64,000 nt of DNA from Pedobacter sp. Bi126 (GCF_918698245.1 NZ_CAKKMS010000003.1:1033690-1097689), one strand, 5' to 3'. Shown: positions 54,287-63,863, counted from the first letter of the stretch. Notes: generated by a model not told the origin, from the letters alone. Made by a program: numbers and translations.

Positions 54287-56215
54287 CTACCCTGCCATGC
54301 TATTTGTTGTTCTTTTTACAGCCACTTTTCTTACTGCCGCTATAATTGCATTTTTATCATAACCGCATTCGGCCCAAAGCTCGGCCTGTTCTCCATGTTC
54401 GATAAACTGATCTGGAATACCTAAACGGATCACATTGGCACTATAACCATGATCGGCCATAAACTCCAGTACTGCTGAACCCACTCCACCTGGCAAAGAG
54501 CCATCTTCTACGGTGATTACATATTTATATTTAGCAAATACTTCATGTAGTAGCTGCTCATCCAATGGCTTCACAAAACGTAAATCGTAATGTGCTGGAT
54601 AAAAACCTTCGCTGTTTAATTCGGCTCGTGCCTCAACGGCAAAGTTACCTACGTGGCCAATAGTTAATAAGGCTACATCCTCTCCATCACAGATCTTACG
54701 TCCTTTGCCAATTTCTAATGCTTTGAATGGTCGCTTCCAATCGGGCATAACACCATTACCACGTGGGTAACGGATTACAAATGGCCCCACATTTTCTTGT
54801 TGAGCAGTAAACATCAGGTTACGCAATTCTTCTTCGTTCATTGGCGAAGAGATCACTAAATTCGGGATACAGCGCATGTAAGCAATATCATATGCACCAT
54901 GGTGTGTTGCACCATCAGCACCTGCTAAGCCCGCCCTATCCAAACAAAACACTACGTTTAGCTTTTGAATGGCTACATCATGGATCACCTGATCGTATGC
55001 CCTTTGCATAAAGCTTGAATAGATGTTACAAAAGGGAACTAATCCTTGTGTCGCTAAACCAGCCGAGAAAGTCACGGCATGTTGCTCTGCAATACCCACA
55101 TCGAATGCACGTTTTGGCATCGCTTTCATCATAATATTCAACGATGATCCTGATGGCATAGCAGGTGTAATACCTACAATTTTATCATTCGCCTCTGCCA
55201 GCTCAACCATGGTATGCCCGAAAACATCCTGGTATTTTGGCGGTTGCGGCTTATCGGGAGTGCTTTTTTTGATTTCACCGGTAATCTTATCGAAAAGACC
55301 TGGTGCATGCCACTTGGTCTGATCTTTTTCTGCCAATGCAAAACCTTTACCTTTTACAGTAACGCAGTGTAAAAGTTTAGGACCGGGAATAGCAGATAAA
55401 TCTTTTATGGTCTGTGCTAAACGTTTTACATCGTGCCCGTCAACGGGGCCGAAGTATCTAAAATTTAAGGCTTCGAATAAATTACTTTGTTTAAGTAAGG
55501 TTCCTTTAATGCTTTTCTCAATTTTCTTAACATACTTATGTGCATTAGGGCCTAGTTTAGAAAGCCCTGTGAGTACATGAGAAATATCATCACGGAAACG
55601 GTTGTACGATTTTGAAATGGTGATGCTGGTTAAATATTCCTTAAGTGCACCCACATTCGGATCGATAGACATGCAGTTATCGTTCAGGATCACAAGTACA
55701 TTACTGTTTTCGATCCCGGCATGGTTTAATCCCTCAAATGCTAAACCAGCTGTCATGGCGCCATCGCCGATAACGGCAACGTGTTGCCGATCGGTTTCAC
55801 CTTTTAACTGCGAAGCCACCGCCATCCCTAAAGCGGCCGAAATTGAAGTAGAAGAATGGCCTACACCAAAGGTATCATATTCACTTTCTGAAATCTTCGG
55901 GAAACCGCTAATACCACCGTATACACGGTTGGTATGGAATAAATCCCTACGCCCGGTTAATATTTTATGTCCGTATGCCTGATGGCCTACGTCCCAAACC
56001 AACTTGTCGTAAGGGGTATTTAATGCATAGTGTAAGGCCACTGTTAATTCAACAACACCTAAACTGGCTCCAAAATGGCCACCGTTAACACTAACTACAT
56101 CAATGATATACTGTCGTAATTCCTGGCTTATTTGTTCTAAGTCAGATTCGCTATATTGCTTTAAATCAGCGGGATAGTTGATTTTAGATAATAGGGGGCC
56201 AGCTTTTACTTGCAT
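54287..56215 (-). CDS. dxs: 1-deoxy-D-xylulose-5-phosphate synthase
   Basis: This protein of about 642 residues is thiamine-diphosphate-dependent and makes DXP from pyruvate and glyceraldehyde-3-phosphate, the first step of the MEP isoprenoid pathway. [20 protein letters not shown] and [18 protein letters not shown] start the protein. [18 protein letters not shown] and [13 protein letters not shown] carry the TPP/Mg site, and FGPVDGHD and [13 protein letters not shown] follow. [19 protein letters not shown] is in the pyrimidine domain. The start is the ATG at 56215 (MQVKAGPLL); the ten codons before it overlap a TTACTTTG promoter-like box. The undecaprenyl lipid carrier used by the polysaccharide locus depends on this pathway. 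Confidence 0.96.
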   Translation of the reverse strand: MQVKAGPLLSKINYPADLKQYSESDLEQISQELRQYIIDVVSVNGGHFGASLGVVELTVALHYALNTPYDKLVWDVGHQAYGHKILTGRRDLFHTNRVYGGISGFPKISESEYDTFGVGHSSTSISAALGMAVASQLKGETDRQHVAVIGDGAMTAGLAFEGLNHAGIENSNVLVILNDNCMSIDPNVGALKEYLTSITISKSYNRFRDDISHVLTGLSKLGPNAHKYVKKIEKSIKGTLLKQSNLFEALNFRYFGPVDGHDVKRLAQTIKDLSAIPGPKLLHCVTVKGKGFALAEKDQTKWHAPGLFDKITGEIKKSTPDKPQPPKYQDVFGHTMVELAEANDKIVGITPAMPSGSSLNIMMKAMPKRAFDVGIAEQHAVTFSAGLATQGLVPFCNIYSSFMQRAYDQVIHDVAIQKLNVVFCLDRAGLAGADGATHHGAYDIAYMRCIPNLVISSPMNEEELRNLMFTAQQENVGPFVIRYPRGNGVMPDWKRPFKALEIGKGRKICDGEDVALLTIGHVGNFAVEARAELNSEGFYPAHYDLRFVKPLDEQLLHEVFAKYKYVITVEDGSLPGGVGSAVLEFMADHGYSANVIRLGIPDQFIEHGEQAELWAECGYDKNAIIAAVRKVAVKRTTNSMAG

Positions 56216-56664
56216 TCGAAATTTATGGTAAAAAACAAGATACAAAGTAAGGCAAATTTGTTTTAATATAGAAGAGAAAAATAGTGGTTTATTATTGAGC
56301 GTTAAGCGGTTGGCGTTGAGGGCTTAGCGGGTGCAGATTAAGGGTTTAGGTTTAAGTCAAAAGGAATATTAACCACAGATAAAATGGATACACACAGATA
56401 AACCTCAGTTCTATTTGTATTTGTGGTAAAATGGCTTTAGTTATTGACAATTGGGTTATGGGCGTTTAGTTGTGTTTATGAGATAGCGGATAAGGTTAAG
56501 GAAAACCGTTTTGGGTTTAAAAACAAAATTAACCGTAGATAAACACAGCTATAAATATAGATCTGTGTTTATCTGTGGTAAAAATCTAAAATTAATGACA
56601 TTAACTTTAGGGTTTAGTGGTTAATAGGCTAGGGTTTATATTATTAAGGGCTAAAATTTTTCGT
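56216..56664. other. Non-coding spacer with two kinds of repeats
   Basis: No gene is seen. G-rich repeat text (GGTTAGGGTTTAG type) lies at 56297-56352 and 56603-56636. Between them are two copies of an inverted repeat around the word accacagataaacacaga: a decayed one at 56372-56427 and a cleaner hairpin at 56532-56579. The first ~45 bases hold the likely dxs promoter (minus strand). Confidence 0.6.
56532..56579. repeat. ACCACAGATAAACACAG-type hairpin repeat
   Basis: accgtagataaacacag (56532-56548) pairs with ctgtgtttatctgtggt (56563-56579), 15 of 17 bases, around a 14-base loop. A more decayed copy lies at 56372-56427 (accacagataaa ... atttgtatttgtggt). It is a known style of dispersed intergenic repeat in this group; no enzyme is associated. 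Confidence 0.6.
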
Positions 56665-56672
56665 TATGTTTG
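56665..56672 (+). promoter_or_regulatory. Candidate -7 element of scpA
   Basis: TATGTTTG is an exact TAnnTTTG and sits 10 bases before the ATG at 56682, implying a very short leader. It overlaps the TTG (56670) that would otherwise extend the gene, which supports the later start. Confidence 0.5.
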
Positions 56673-56681
56673 TCTCTTCAC

Positions 56682-57425
56682 ATGCAGGCAGAGAATTTTG
56701 AAATTAAACTTCCGGTATTCGAAGGCCCCTTCGATTTGTTGCTGTTCTTTATAGAGCGGGATGAACTCAATATCCAGGATGTGGAGATTGCCAAAATCAC
56801 CAACGACTTTTTGGCCTACATCCATCAGCTCCTTGCTTTAAATGTAGAAGTTGCCAGCGAATTTATCTTAGTGGCCGCAACCTTGATGCGCATTAAATCT
56901 AAAATGCTTTTGCCAAGGATTGAGGTTGATGAAGCCGGAAATGAAATTAATGCTGAACAAGACCTGATCGCAAGGCTTATCGCCTATAAGCAGTTTAAAT
57001 CTGCAGCAGAAGAAATGAAAGTTTTTGAAGAGGAACGGCTTAAACAAGATCAACGGGGTAATATTGCATATGATTTAACCCTGGCCGCCGCATCTTCCAG
57101 TCACCAGGATGAACTTTTATCATTGGATCTCTATAAACTTTTAACCGTTTACCACCGAACGATGCAGAAGTATGAGCTGCGCAGCGAAGAGGTTAAACAC
57201 ACCGTGGTACAATATCCTTACACTATCGAGCAACAAAAACACTTTATTGCGAATCTGCTCGATATCAATAAACAGATCGATTTTGCCTTAGTGCTTAAAA
57301 ATTCGGAGAATAAAGTGCATTTCGTTTATAATTTCCTGGCTATTTTAGAAATGTTGCAGCAACAAATCGTAGAGATAACCATTGGGAGCGGCTTTAACAA
57401 CTTTAATGTGAAAGCATTATCCTAA
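56682..57425 (+). CDS. scpA: Segregation and condensation protein A
   Basis: This protein of about 247 residues begins [47 protein letters not shown], the conserved kleisin N terminus that binds the SMC neck. [20 protein letters not shown] comes next. After a variable centre, [19 protein letters not shown] forms the C-terminal winged helix. ScpA bridges the SMC dimer in chromosome condensation. scpB is not in the window. The start at 56682 is preferred over a TTG four codons upstream because of the promoter box. glyA follows 59 bases later with its own promoter-like sequence. Confidence 0.93.
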   Translation: MQAENFEIKLPVFEGPFDLLLFFIERDELNIQDVEIAKITNDFLAYIHQLLALNVEVASEFILVAATLMRIKSKMLLPRIEVDEAGNEINAEQDLIARLIAYKQFKSAAEEMKVFEEERLKQDQRGNIAYDLTLAAASSSHQDELLSLDLYKLLTVYHRTMQKYELRSEEVKHTVVQYPYTIEQQKHFIANLLDINKQIDFALVLKNSENKVHFVYNFLAILEMLQQQIVEITIGSGFNNFNVKALS

Positions 57426-57484
57426 TACGGCCTAAATTAAATTTGAATTTCTTACTTTTGCCAAAAAAATACAAACCTCATATA

Positions 57485-58759
57485 ATGATGACACGCGACA
57501 ACCAAATTTTTGAACTTATTGATAAGGAGTTAAACCGCCAAGAGCATGGTTTAGAGCTTATTGCATCAGAAAACTTTGTAAGCAAGCAAGTGATGGAAGC
57601 TGCCGGATCGGTACTAACCAACAAATATGCTGAAGGCTTACCAGGAAAACGTTACTATGGCGGTTGCCAGGTAGTGGATGTAGTAGAGCAGATTGCTATC
57701 GATAGGGCAAAAGAGTTGTTCGGCGCAGCATGGGTAAACGTTCAGCCACACTCTGGCGCACAAGCTAACGCAGCAGTAATGCTTGCCGTTTTGCAGCCAG
57801 GCGATAAAATATTAGGATTTGATCTTTCTCATGGAGGCCACTTAACCCATGGCTCGCCTGTTAACTTTTCGGGTAAACTATACCAGCCTTTATTTTATGG
57901 CGTTGTAAAAGAAACAGGATTAATTGACTATAAAAAATTAGAAGAAGTTGCTTTAGCCGAAAAACCTAAATTAATTATCTGCGGTGCATCTGCTTATTCC
58001 CGCGAGTGGGATTACGCTTTTATCCGTGCAGTAGCTGATAAAATCGGTGCTTTGGTTTTAGCTGATATTTCTCACCCTGCAGGTTTAATCGCAAAAGGAT
58101 TATTGGCCAATCCGCTTCCACATTGCCATATTGTAACCACTACCACCCACAAAACTTTACGTGGTCCACGTGGAGGTATGATTATGATGGGGCAGGATTT
58201 CGAAAATCCATGGGGATTAAAAACACCTAAAGGCGAAATCCGTTTAATGAGTAACCTGCTCGATATGGCGGTTTTCCCTGGTACACAAGGTGGTCCGTTA
58301 GAGCATATTATTGCAGCTAAAGCAATTGCTTTTGGCGAAGCTTTAAGCGAGGAGTACGGAACATATATTAAACAAGTTGCCGCTAATGCACAGGCAATGG
58401 CCAAAGCATTTGTAGCTAAAGGATATGGCATTATTTCTGGAGGTACAGATAACCACTTGATGCTGATCGATCTTCGAAATAAAAATATTACTGGTAAAGT
58501 AGCTGAAAATGCTTTAGAGAAAGCTGAAATTACAGTGAACAAAAACATGGTTCCTTTCGATGATAAATCGCCGTTTGTAACTTCAGGTATCCGTGTAGGT
58601 ACTGCCGCAATTACTACACGAGGTTTAAAAGAGACTGAAATGCAGAAGATTGTAGATTTAATCGACCAGGTTTTAACCAATCCGGAAGATGAAGCTAACC
58701 TGAATAGTGTAAAAGCTGAGGTGATTAAGTTGGTAAGTGCCTTCCCACTATATAAATAA
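57485..58759 (+). CDS. glyA: Serine hydroxymethyltransferase
   Basis: This protein of about 424 residues is PLP-dependent and interconverts serine and glycine with tetrahydrofolate. [57 protein letters not shown], then [30 protein letters not shown], and the PLP lysine in [15 protein letters not shown] are present. The ending ([26 protein letters not shown]) is typical. The start is one of two adjacent ATG codons (57485 or 57488); the longer frame from 57443 would read through a promoter-like TTACTTTTG box. A strong terminator follows. Confidence 0.97.
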   Translation: MMTRDNQIFELIDKELNRQEHGLELIASENFVSKQVMEAAGSVLTNKYAEGLPGKRYYGGCQVVDVVEQIAIDRAKELFGAAWVNVQPHSGAQANAAVMLAVLQPGDKILGFDLSHGGHLTHGSPVNFSGKLYQPLFYGVVKETGLIDYKKLEEVALAEKPKLIICGASAYSREWDYAFIRAVADKIGALVLADISHPAGLIAKGLLANPLPHCHIVTTTTHKTLRGPRGGMIMMGQDFENPWGLKTPKGEIRLMSNLLDMAVFPGTQGGPLEHIIAAKAIAFGEALSEEYGTYIKQVAANAQAMAKAFVAKGYGIISGGTDNHLMLIDLRNKNITGKVAENALEKAEITVNKNMVPFDDKSPFVTSGIRVGTAAITTRGLKETEMQKIVDLIDQVLTNPEDEANLNSVKAEVIKLVSAFPLYK

Positions 58760-58796
58760 GATTATACATTCACTCGGCTAGAGTGACAATGACACA

Positions 58797-58829
58797 AGCA
58801 GTTACATTAATTTGTAACTGCTTTTTTTT
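58797..58829 (+). terminator. Rho-independent terminator after glyA
   Basis: agcagttaca (58797-58806) pairs with tgtaactgct (58813-58822) around a six-base loop and is followed by an eight-base T-run. It lies 38 bases after the glyA stop. Confidence 0.92.
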
Positions 58830-58857
58830 GTGAAGTAAGTTTTTCGCCTTAATGATG

Positions 58858-58885
58858 TAAAACAAACGTTTGTTTTATATATTTG
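58858..58885 (+). promoter_or_regulatory. 20-bp perfect palindrome against the glmS -7 element
   Basis: taaaacaaacgttt continuing to gttttA forms a perfect 20-base palindrome at 58858-58877 centred on ACGT. It is immediately followed by TATATTTG (58878-58885), an exact TAnnTTTG -7 box. The ATG of glmS is at 58907. A symmetric site in this position, between the -33 and -7 regions, is what a dimeric repressor would bind to block initiation. Confidence 0.65.
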
Positions 58886-58906
58886 ACCAATAAAATGATG
58901 TAACTT

Positions 58907-60745
58907 ATGTGTGGAATAGTAGGCTATATTGGCTACAGAGAAGCCTGGCCGATTGTATTGAAAGGTCTTAAAAGATTAGAATACCGGGGTTATGATAGTG
59001 CTGGTATTGCACTGATGAACGATAGTGGTCAGCATATTTATAAAAAGGCTGGAAAAGTAGCTGTTTTAGAAGAATATGCCGAAGACAAAGATAAGTCTGG
59101 TACAATTGGTATGGGACATACGCGATGGGCAACTCATGGCGTGCCTTCCGATAGAAACTCTCATCCCCACACATCAAATGGCGGTAAGCTGTCTATTATC
59201 CATAATGGAATTATCGAAAACTACGCCACCTTAAAAGAAGAATTGACTAGTCGTGGCCACGAGTTTAAAAGCGACACCGATACAGAGGTATTGATCCACC
59301 TGATTGAAGAAATCCAGGAAATTGAAAATATTGATCTTTTAGAAGCAGTTCGTTTGGCTTTGCAGGAAGTGAACGGTGCCTACGCCATCGTGATTATGGA
59401 TAAAGAACACCCTGATCGTTTAATTGTGGCGAGGAAAGGAAGTCCGATGGTAATTGGTGTTGGAGCAGGAGAATATTTTATTGCCTCTGATGCGACCCCG
59501 ATTATTGAGTATACTAAAACCGTAATTTATTTAAAGGATGGCGAAATCGCCCTGATTACCAAAAATGACCTTTTAGTTAAACAATTGGATAACGTAGTGC
59601 AAACCCCCTTAATTCAAGAGTTACAGTTAAAACTTGAGATGCTGGAGAAAGGTGGCTTTGATCACTTTATGCTTAAAGAAATTTATGAGCAGCCACGTTC
59701 AATTAAAGATTGTATGCGTGGACGGATTTATCCTGAAGAAGGAAAAGTTCAGCTTGGCGGGATCAAAGAATTCGCAGAGAAATTAAAAAATATAGACCGG
59801 ATCATTATTGTGGCCTGCGGAACATCGTGGCATGCAGGTTTGGTTGGCGAATACCTGATCGAAGAATATGCCCGTATACCTGTAGAGGTGGAGTATGCTT
59901 CAGAATTTAGGTATAGAAATCCAATTATCACCGAAAAAGATGTAGTAATTGCCATTTCACAATCCGGCGAAACTGCCGATACCATGGCGGCCATCGAGAT
60001 GGCTAAAGAACGTGGAGCAACTATTTTTGGGATCTGTAATGTTGCTGGGGCTTCCATCCCGCGTTTAACCCATGCCGGGGTTTACACCCATGCGGGTCCA
60101 GAAATTGGCGTAGCCTCAACAAAAGCATTTACTGCCCAGGTAACGGTTCTAACCTTGATGGCCTTTTATATGGCGCAACAAAAAGGGACCATTACCACCT
60201 CAAAATTAATCGAGCTTTTAACCGAACTGGATCATATCCCAGAAAAGATCCAGGTTGCTTTAGAATCGAACGATCTGATCAAAGAAGTTGCAGAAAAGAT
60301 CAAAGATTCTACCAACTGTTTGTTCTTGGGAAGAGGTAGTGGTTTTCCTGTGGCCTTAGAAGGTGCCTTAAAACTTAAGGAAATTTCTTATATCCACGCA
60401 GAGGGTTATCCTGCAGCGGAAATGAAACATGGGCCTATCGCTTTAATTGATGAAGAAATGCCGGTGGTTTTTATTGCTACGCAGAATTCATCATACGAAA
60501 AAGTAATCAGCAATATACAAGAAGTAAAAGCAAGAAAAGGTAAAGTGATTGCGATTGTAACCCAGGGAGACTCGGAGGTGAAGAAAATGGCCGATTACTG
60601 TATCGAAATTCCTGATGCCAATGAAGCCTTTTTACCACTTATAGCAACTATTCCGCTTCAGTTATTGTCGTATCATATTGCGGTGATGCGTGGTTGTAAT
60701 GTAGATCAGCCTAGAAACTTAGCTAAATCTGTAACAGTAGAATAA
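58907..60745 (+). CDS. glmS: Glutamine-fructose-6-phosphate aminotransferase (isomerizing)
   Basis: This 612-residue enzyme makes glucosamine-6-phosphate, the entry to UDP-GlcNAc for peptidoglycan, LPS and surface polymers. The glutaminase domain starts with the nucleophile Cys2 (MCGIVGYIGYREA), with GHTRWATHGVPSDRNSHPH and HNGIIENY. Two SIS domains follow (ACGTSWHAGLVGEYLIEEYARIPVEVEYASEFRYRN, SQSGETADT, and FLGRGSGFPVALEGALKLKEISYIHAEGYPAAEMKHGPIALI). The C terminus is PRNLAKSVTVE. The ATG at 58907 places Cys at position 2, which is required. No glmS ribozyme could fit in the 77-base spacer after the glyA terminator; control is probably through the palindrome. Confidence 0.97.
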   Translation: MCGIVGYIGYREAWPIVLKGLKRLEYRGYDSAGIALMNDSGQHIYKKAGKVAVLEEYAEDKDKSGTIGMGHTRWATHGVPSDRNSHPHTSNGGKLSIIHNGIIENYATLKEELTSRGHEFKSDTDTEVLIHLIEEIQEIENIDLLEAVRLALQEVNGAYAIVIMDKEHPDRLIVARKGSPMVIGVGAGEYFIASDATPIIEYTKTVIYLKDGEIALITKNDLLVKQLDNVVQTPLIQELQLKLEMLEKGGFDHFMLKEIYEQPRSIKDCMRGRIYPEEGKVQLGGIKEFAEKLKNIDRIIIVACGTSWHAGLVGEYLIEEYARIPVEVEYASEFRYRNPIITEKDVVIAISQSGETADTMAAIEMAKERGATIFGICNVAGASIPRLTHAGVYTHAGPEIGVASTKAFTAQVTVLTLMAFYMAQQKGTITTSKLIELLTELDHIPEKIQVALESNDLIKEVAEKIKDSTNCLFLGRGSGFPVALEGALKLKEISYIHAEGYPAAEMKHGPIALIDEEMPVVFIATQNSSYEKVISNIQEVKARKGKVIAIVTQGDSEVKKMADYCIEIPDANEAFLPLIATIPLQLLSYHIAVMRGCNVDQPRNLAKSVTVE

Positions 60746-61025
60746 TTTTATAACAAAACAAATAAATAGGACTTTGCATTAATTTGTAGCTGCTTTTTTG
60801 TTAGGGGAGTATTTAAATACTGACTTTGTTAACTAAGCCAGATTGAACGGATGCCGTTTTAATCTATATATTTTGATATTGATGAATTAAAACGGCAGGA
60901 GGAAAAGCGGGCTGCCATAGGCACAAATGCTAAATTCTAAAGAAATAAATCTTGTTGGAGATTGAAGCGGTATTAAAAAATAGCCTGAAAATGGAGTGGC
61001 AATCCTAATCTTAATCTTGTAAAAA
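60746..61025. other. Spacer after glmS, no gene
   Basis: No gene is seen. About 30 bases after the glmS stop, cattaatttgtagctgcttt (60777-60796) repeats, with one change, the loop and right arm of the glyA terminator (58805 onward). The left arm is missing, so no hairpin forms. A minus-strand open frame at 60887-61069 resembles nothing. Confidence 0.55.
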
Positions 61026-61066
61026 GTAAAGGGCCGATATTCTTTAGAAGAAATATCGACCCTTAC
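61026..61066 (-). terminator. Terminator for the minus-strand beta-helix lipoprotein gene
   Basis: gtaaagggccgatatt (61026-61041) pairs with aatatcgacccttac (61052-61066), with one unpaired base and one mismatch. On the minus strand the stem is followed by ctttttac-like T-rich sequence. It lies 75 bases after the stop of the lipoprotein gene at 61141. Confidence 0.55.
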
Positions 61067-61140
61067 CATCTAAATTAACGCTCTCGAATATATAAACGGA
61101 AATTATCGCCATTTTGTTTTGAGAAAATGAAAAAAATAAG

Positions 61141-62514
61141 TTATTTCTCGTAACTACCTAAGGTTGAGGGAGAAATTCTTGCATTTCCTTTAGCATCATG
61201 ATTGAGGTAATCAAAGAAATACGGATCAGTACTTAAATCAGTTCCCTTTTTTCTGACGATGCTACCGGAAGATACCCGAAAATCTTCTAGATCTTGATTA
61301 ATGAAAAGAGGATCGGTATTTAAAATGTTGCCATTGTTACTGTAAGCACTGTTGTTAGACCGGATTAAATTGCTCCATAAATTGAACTGCACTATTGCAG
61401 CCGTTTTCTTTTGGATATCCAGTTCATTCGTTAAATTCCCCCATATGATATTATTGGTTAAATCTACCTGAAGTTTGTTATAAGCATTTGCCGATAAATA
61501 ATCCGAAAAACTCAGAGCGGCAGTTTTACGTGGGAAATTTGAGTTGTAACCAGCAAAAGTATTCTGTTTTAAGTTGTAATTCCCTCCCCCTACTGCATAT
61601 ATTAAGTAATTGCCGCAGTTATACATTACATTATTAAATGCAAGCAGTTCCGAGTGGTAGCCAATGTAAGCCGCCACCTGCATATTTTTAATAGTACTAT
61701 TGCTTAAAATTAATTTGGGGTTGTTGTTCACGGACAAAGAATCGGAGGTAATGCCAACAGATGCATTTTTAATAATCGCATTTTTAATAAGCCCACATCC
61801 GGTTCGTTTTAAGAAAATCCCTTTCCATTGTCCGGGCTCATCGCTATATATGTATTCCAGCCTGTCGCTACAAAATAGTACAGGTTCAGTAAGGCTGCCA
61901 TTAACCACTAGATTCCCTTCTATATTTAAATTTGCATCCTTGTGAAAATAAATTTTAGTTCCAGGCTGGATGGTTAGTGACCCTCCGTTCTTAACGGTTA
62001 ACGATCCATTAATAATGTAGGGTAAAGCTTTTGTCCAGATGGTATTGGCATTAATCGTCGATTCGTTAACAAATACAGCATTCTGCCCATAAGCTAAAAG
62101 CTGAATCACCTGTTTATTCCCATTTGTATTTAATATGATAGAATCTTGAACAAGAAAGGGCAGGTTAGTTGAATTTGGGTTGATCGAAACTTTGACAAAA
62201 AGGTTTATAGAATCCCTGCCGTTTATAATGAGATCATTTTTGCTCTGCGTTTGCTCCCCGTTAATGTTAATGCTAAAAGCCGAAGTATTGCCACCTGATA
62301 ATCTGATTTCGGAAACTTTAACCGCATCATTGTTCCAGTTAACGATCTTTATTCTTTTGGTTATTGATCCTACTGAAGTAAAAATGGTATCAAATAATAC
62401 TTCTTTATTAGAGATGTTTAGTTTGGCGTTCGGATCTGTGGTTATACGCTCCCCTTTCCGGCAAGCTGAACCAAAGAATAAAATTAAAAGCACTAAACCA
62501 ATATTTAAACGCAT
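61141..62514 (-). CDS. Lipoprotein with right-handed beta-helix
   Basis: This 457-residue lipoprotein has the lipobox GSAC with Cys18. An N-terminal beta-sandwich (about 30-140: NISNKEVLFDTIFTSVGSITKRIKIVNWNND, then LFVKVSINPNSTN) resembles the choice-of-anchor/ASPM-SPD-2-like domains. From about residue 165 a parallel beta-helix begins (LTVKNGGSLTIQPGTKIYFHKDANLNIEGNLVVNG, then ILSNSTIKNMQVAAYIGYHSE and DLTNNIIWGN), of the type seen in pectate-lyase-like and structural proteins. No catalytic triad was identified. It probably faces the periplasm or cell surface. comF lies about 60 bases upstream on the same strand, so the two may be co-transcribed. Confidence 0.78.
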   Translation of the reverse strand: MRLNIGLVLLILFFGSACRKGERITTDPNAKLNISNKEVLFDTIFTSVGSITKRIKIVNWNNDAVKVSEIRLSGGNTSAFSININGEQTQSKNDLIINGRDSINLFVKVSINPNSTNLPFLVQDSIILNTNGNKQVIQLLAYGQNAVFVNESTINANTIWTKALPYIINGSLTVKNGGSLTIQPGTKIYFHKDANLNIEGNLVVNGSLTEPVLFCSDRLEYIYSDEPGQWKGIFLKRTGCGLIKNAIIKNASVGITSDSLSVNNNPKLILSNSTIKNMQVAAYIGYHSELLAFNNVMYNCGNYLIYAVGGGNYNLKQNTFAGYNSNFPRKTAALSFSDYLSANAYNKLQVDLTNNIIWGNLTNELDIQKKTAAIVQFNLWSNLIRSNNSAYSNNGNILNTDPLFINQDLEDFRVSSGSIVRKKGTDLSTDPYFFDYLNHDAKGNARISPSTLGSYEK

Positions 62515-62574
62515 AAATCAAACTTAGAAAAATGTTTGGCCACTTACAATAGCGCTTAAACCGTGTAACCGTAA

Positions 62575-63273
62575 TTATTCTGCAAAGGCAAGGGCTGCAA
62601 TGCTCACTTTTGCCGCCCCAATAGTTAAGAGTGTATTGGCACAGGCTTCAAGTGTTGCCCCGGTGGTTATTACATCGTCAACCAGTAAAATATGTTTACC
62701 GATGATTTCTTCAGCAGAATTTACCTGAAAAACATCTTTCATGTTTTCATACCGGTTATACCTGCTTTTTTTAGTTTGACTCTCCGTTGAAGTAGTCCGG
62801 ATAAGGTGATCTTCACTAATATCTATTCCCATTTGTGATGCAATTCCTTCTGCAATAAAGCTACTTTGGTTATAACCCCTAATCTTATATTTTTTACGAT
62901 GCAAAGGAACTGGGATAACCATGTTGATATCTTGGTAAAGAATTCCGCTTTTTAGCCGCTCGCCTAGCATATTGCCTAATAATACCCCAACATCGGTTCT
63001 GCCATTATATTTTAAGTTGTGGATTAAGTTTTGAACCTTCGCTCCTTTTCTAAAATACAACATGGCCATTGCAGCATTAAGTGGTAAGCGGCCCCATAAC
63101 TGCTTGGCAACCCTATTATCTGCATGTTGGTGATAATCGGTAAAAGGGAGATCGTATAAGCATTTTAAACAAATCAACTGTTCGTGGCGAAACAAAGAAT
63201 TGCCGCATGCATTGCATAAATTTGGGAATAGCAATCCAAATAAGTCCGAAGTCCATTGTTTTACCAGATGCAT
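62575..63273 (-). CDS. comF: ComF family protein (amidophosphoribosyltransferase-like)
   Basis: This 232-residue protein has an N-terminal zinc ribbon (CNACGNSLFRHEQLICLKC). The ComF core (LYFRKGAKVQNLIHNLKYNGRTDVGVLLGNMLG, then VIPVPLHRKKYKIRGYNQSSFIAEGIA) and a phosphoribosyltransferase signature ILLVDDVITTGATLEACANTL near residues 195-215 follow. ComF helps single-stranded DNA enter during transformation in Firmicutes and Gammaproteobacteria. In Bacteroidota the family is near-universal and its role is not settled. The start codon ATG at 63273 gives the complete zinc ribbon. Confidence 0.92.
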   Translation of the reverse strand: MHLVKQWTSDLFGLLFPNLCNACGNSLFRHEQLICLKCLYDLPFTDYHQHADNRVAKQLWGRLPLNAAMAMLYFRKGAKVQNLIHNLKYNGRTDVGVLLGNMLGERLKSGILYQDINMVIPVPLHRKKYKIRGYNQSSFIAEGIASQMGIDISEDHLIRTTSTESQTKKSRYNRYENMKDVFQVNSAEEIIGKHILLVDDVITTGATLEACANTLLTIGAAKVSIAALAFAE

Positions 63274-63298
63274 TTAACTAATTTATAAAATATTTTTG

Positions 63299-63343
63299 AC
63301 TTCCGAAGTTTAAAAGGCAGAGAGGTTGGAAAACTTCGGAAGT
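63299..63343. repeat. 13-bp perfect inverted repeat upstream of comF
   Basis: acttccgaagttt (63299-63311) and aaacttcggaagt (63331-63343) pair exactly around a 19-base loop. The right arm shares ggaaaacttcggaagt with the end of the first direct-repeat unit (63517-63532), so the element is part of the same repeat family. It sits 26-70 bases upstream of the comF start on the opposite side of its promoter region. Confidence 0.7.
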
Positions 63344-63360
63344 TTGCCTAGTGATATATT

Positions 63361-63534
63361 CTTTATGATTTTTAGGAAAGCTGGTTCAGTGTTACTATGT
63401 AGGTGTTGTCCCGCCATCCGTTACAAAGCCTTGGTTCGTTCCTCACCATCGGGTTTTCCACTTCTGTCGGGTTTATTCTGCAGGGTCTTCCTAAGTTTTA
63501 AACGGCTGTGTGCAGGGGAAAACTTCGGAAGTCT
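63361..63534. repeat. Direct repeat unit 1 (about 174 bp)
   Basis: Unit 1 aligns along its whole length with unit 2 at 63581-63746. Shared words are ctggttc/caggttc, cccgccat, ctgtcgggttta, cagggtcttcc, gttttaaacggc and aagtct. Its end (ggaaaacttcggaagt) also occurs alone at 63328-63343. A 76-codon frame across it resembles no protein and the repeats diverge without codon periodicity. Confidence 0.75.
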
Positions 63535-63580
63535 CTTCAGGCCACGCTGGGTTTAATGCTACACTATATATTAAGAGTGC

Positions 63581-63746
63581 CTTTGTTTTTTTAGCAAAGC
63601 AGGTTCGGTGCTACTATACAGGTATGTTCCCGCCATACGCTGTAGCCCTGGTAGAAAAACCGGGGGCTGCCGCTGCTGTCGGGTTTAGCTGGCAGGGTCT
63701 TCCGGAGTTTTAAACGGCCGGGCGGAGGAGAAAACCCGGTAAGTCT
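63581..63746. repeat. Direct repeat unit 2 (about 166 bp)
   Basis: This is the diverged second copy of the unit at 63361-63534; both begin with ctttatgattttt/ctttgttttttt and end with aagtct. The copies differ by many substitutions and several short indels. It is followed by about 115 bases before the first of two promoters that leave the window. Confidence 0.75.
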
Positions 63747-63863
63747 GAAGAGACTAGACAGCTACAAACAGCTGTTCCCCTAAAAAGTTTTGCCCTGCGG
63801 TGTATTTTTTCTGTCTGAAAACCATGTTGTTATCCCAAACCTTCAGATATTCGGGGTAAAACC

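Noticed and set aside
58830..58906. glmS ribozyme upstream of glmS
   Set aside because: Only 77 bases separate the glyA terminator from the glmS ATG, too few for the ribozyme, and none of its core is visible.
63326..63713. Two open frames (76 and 67 codons) across the direct repeats
   Set aside because: They lie in different frames of the two copies and substitutions between the copies show no codon pattern.
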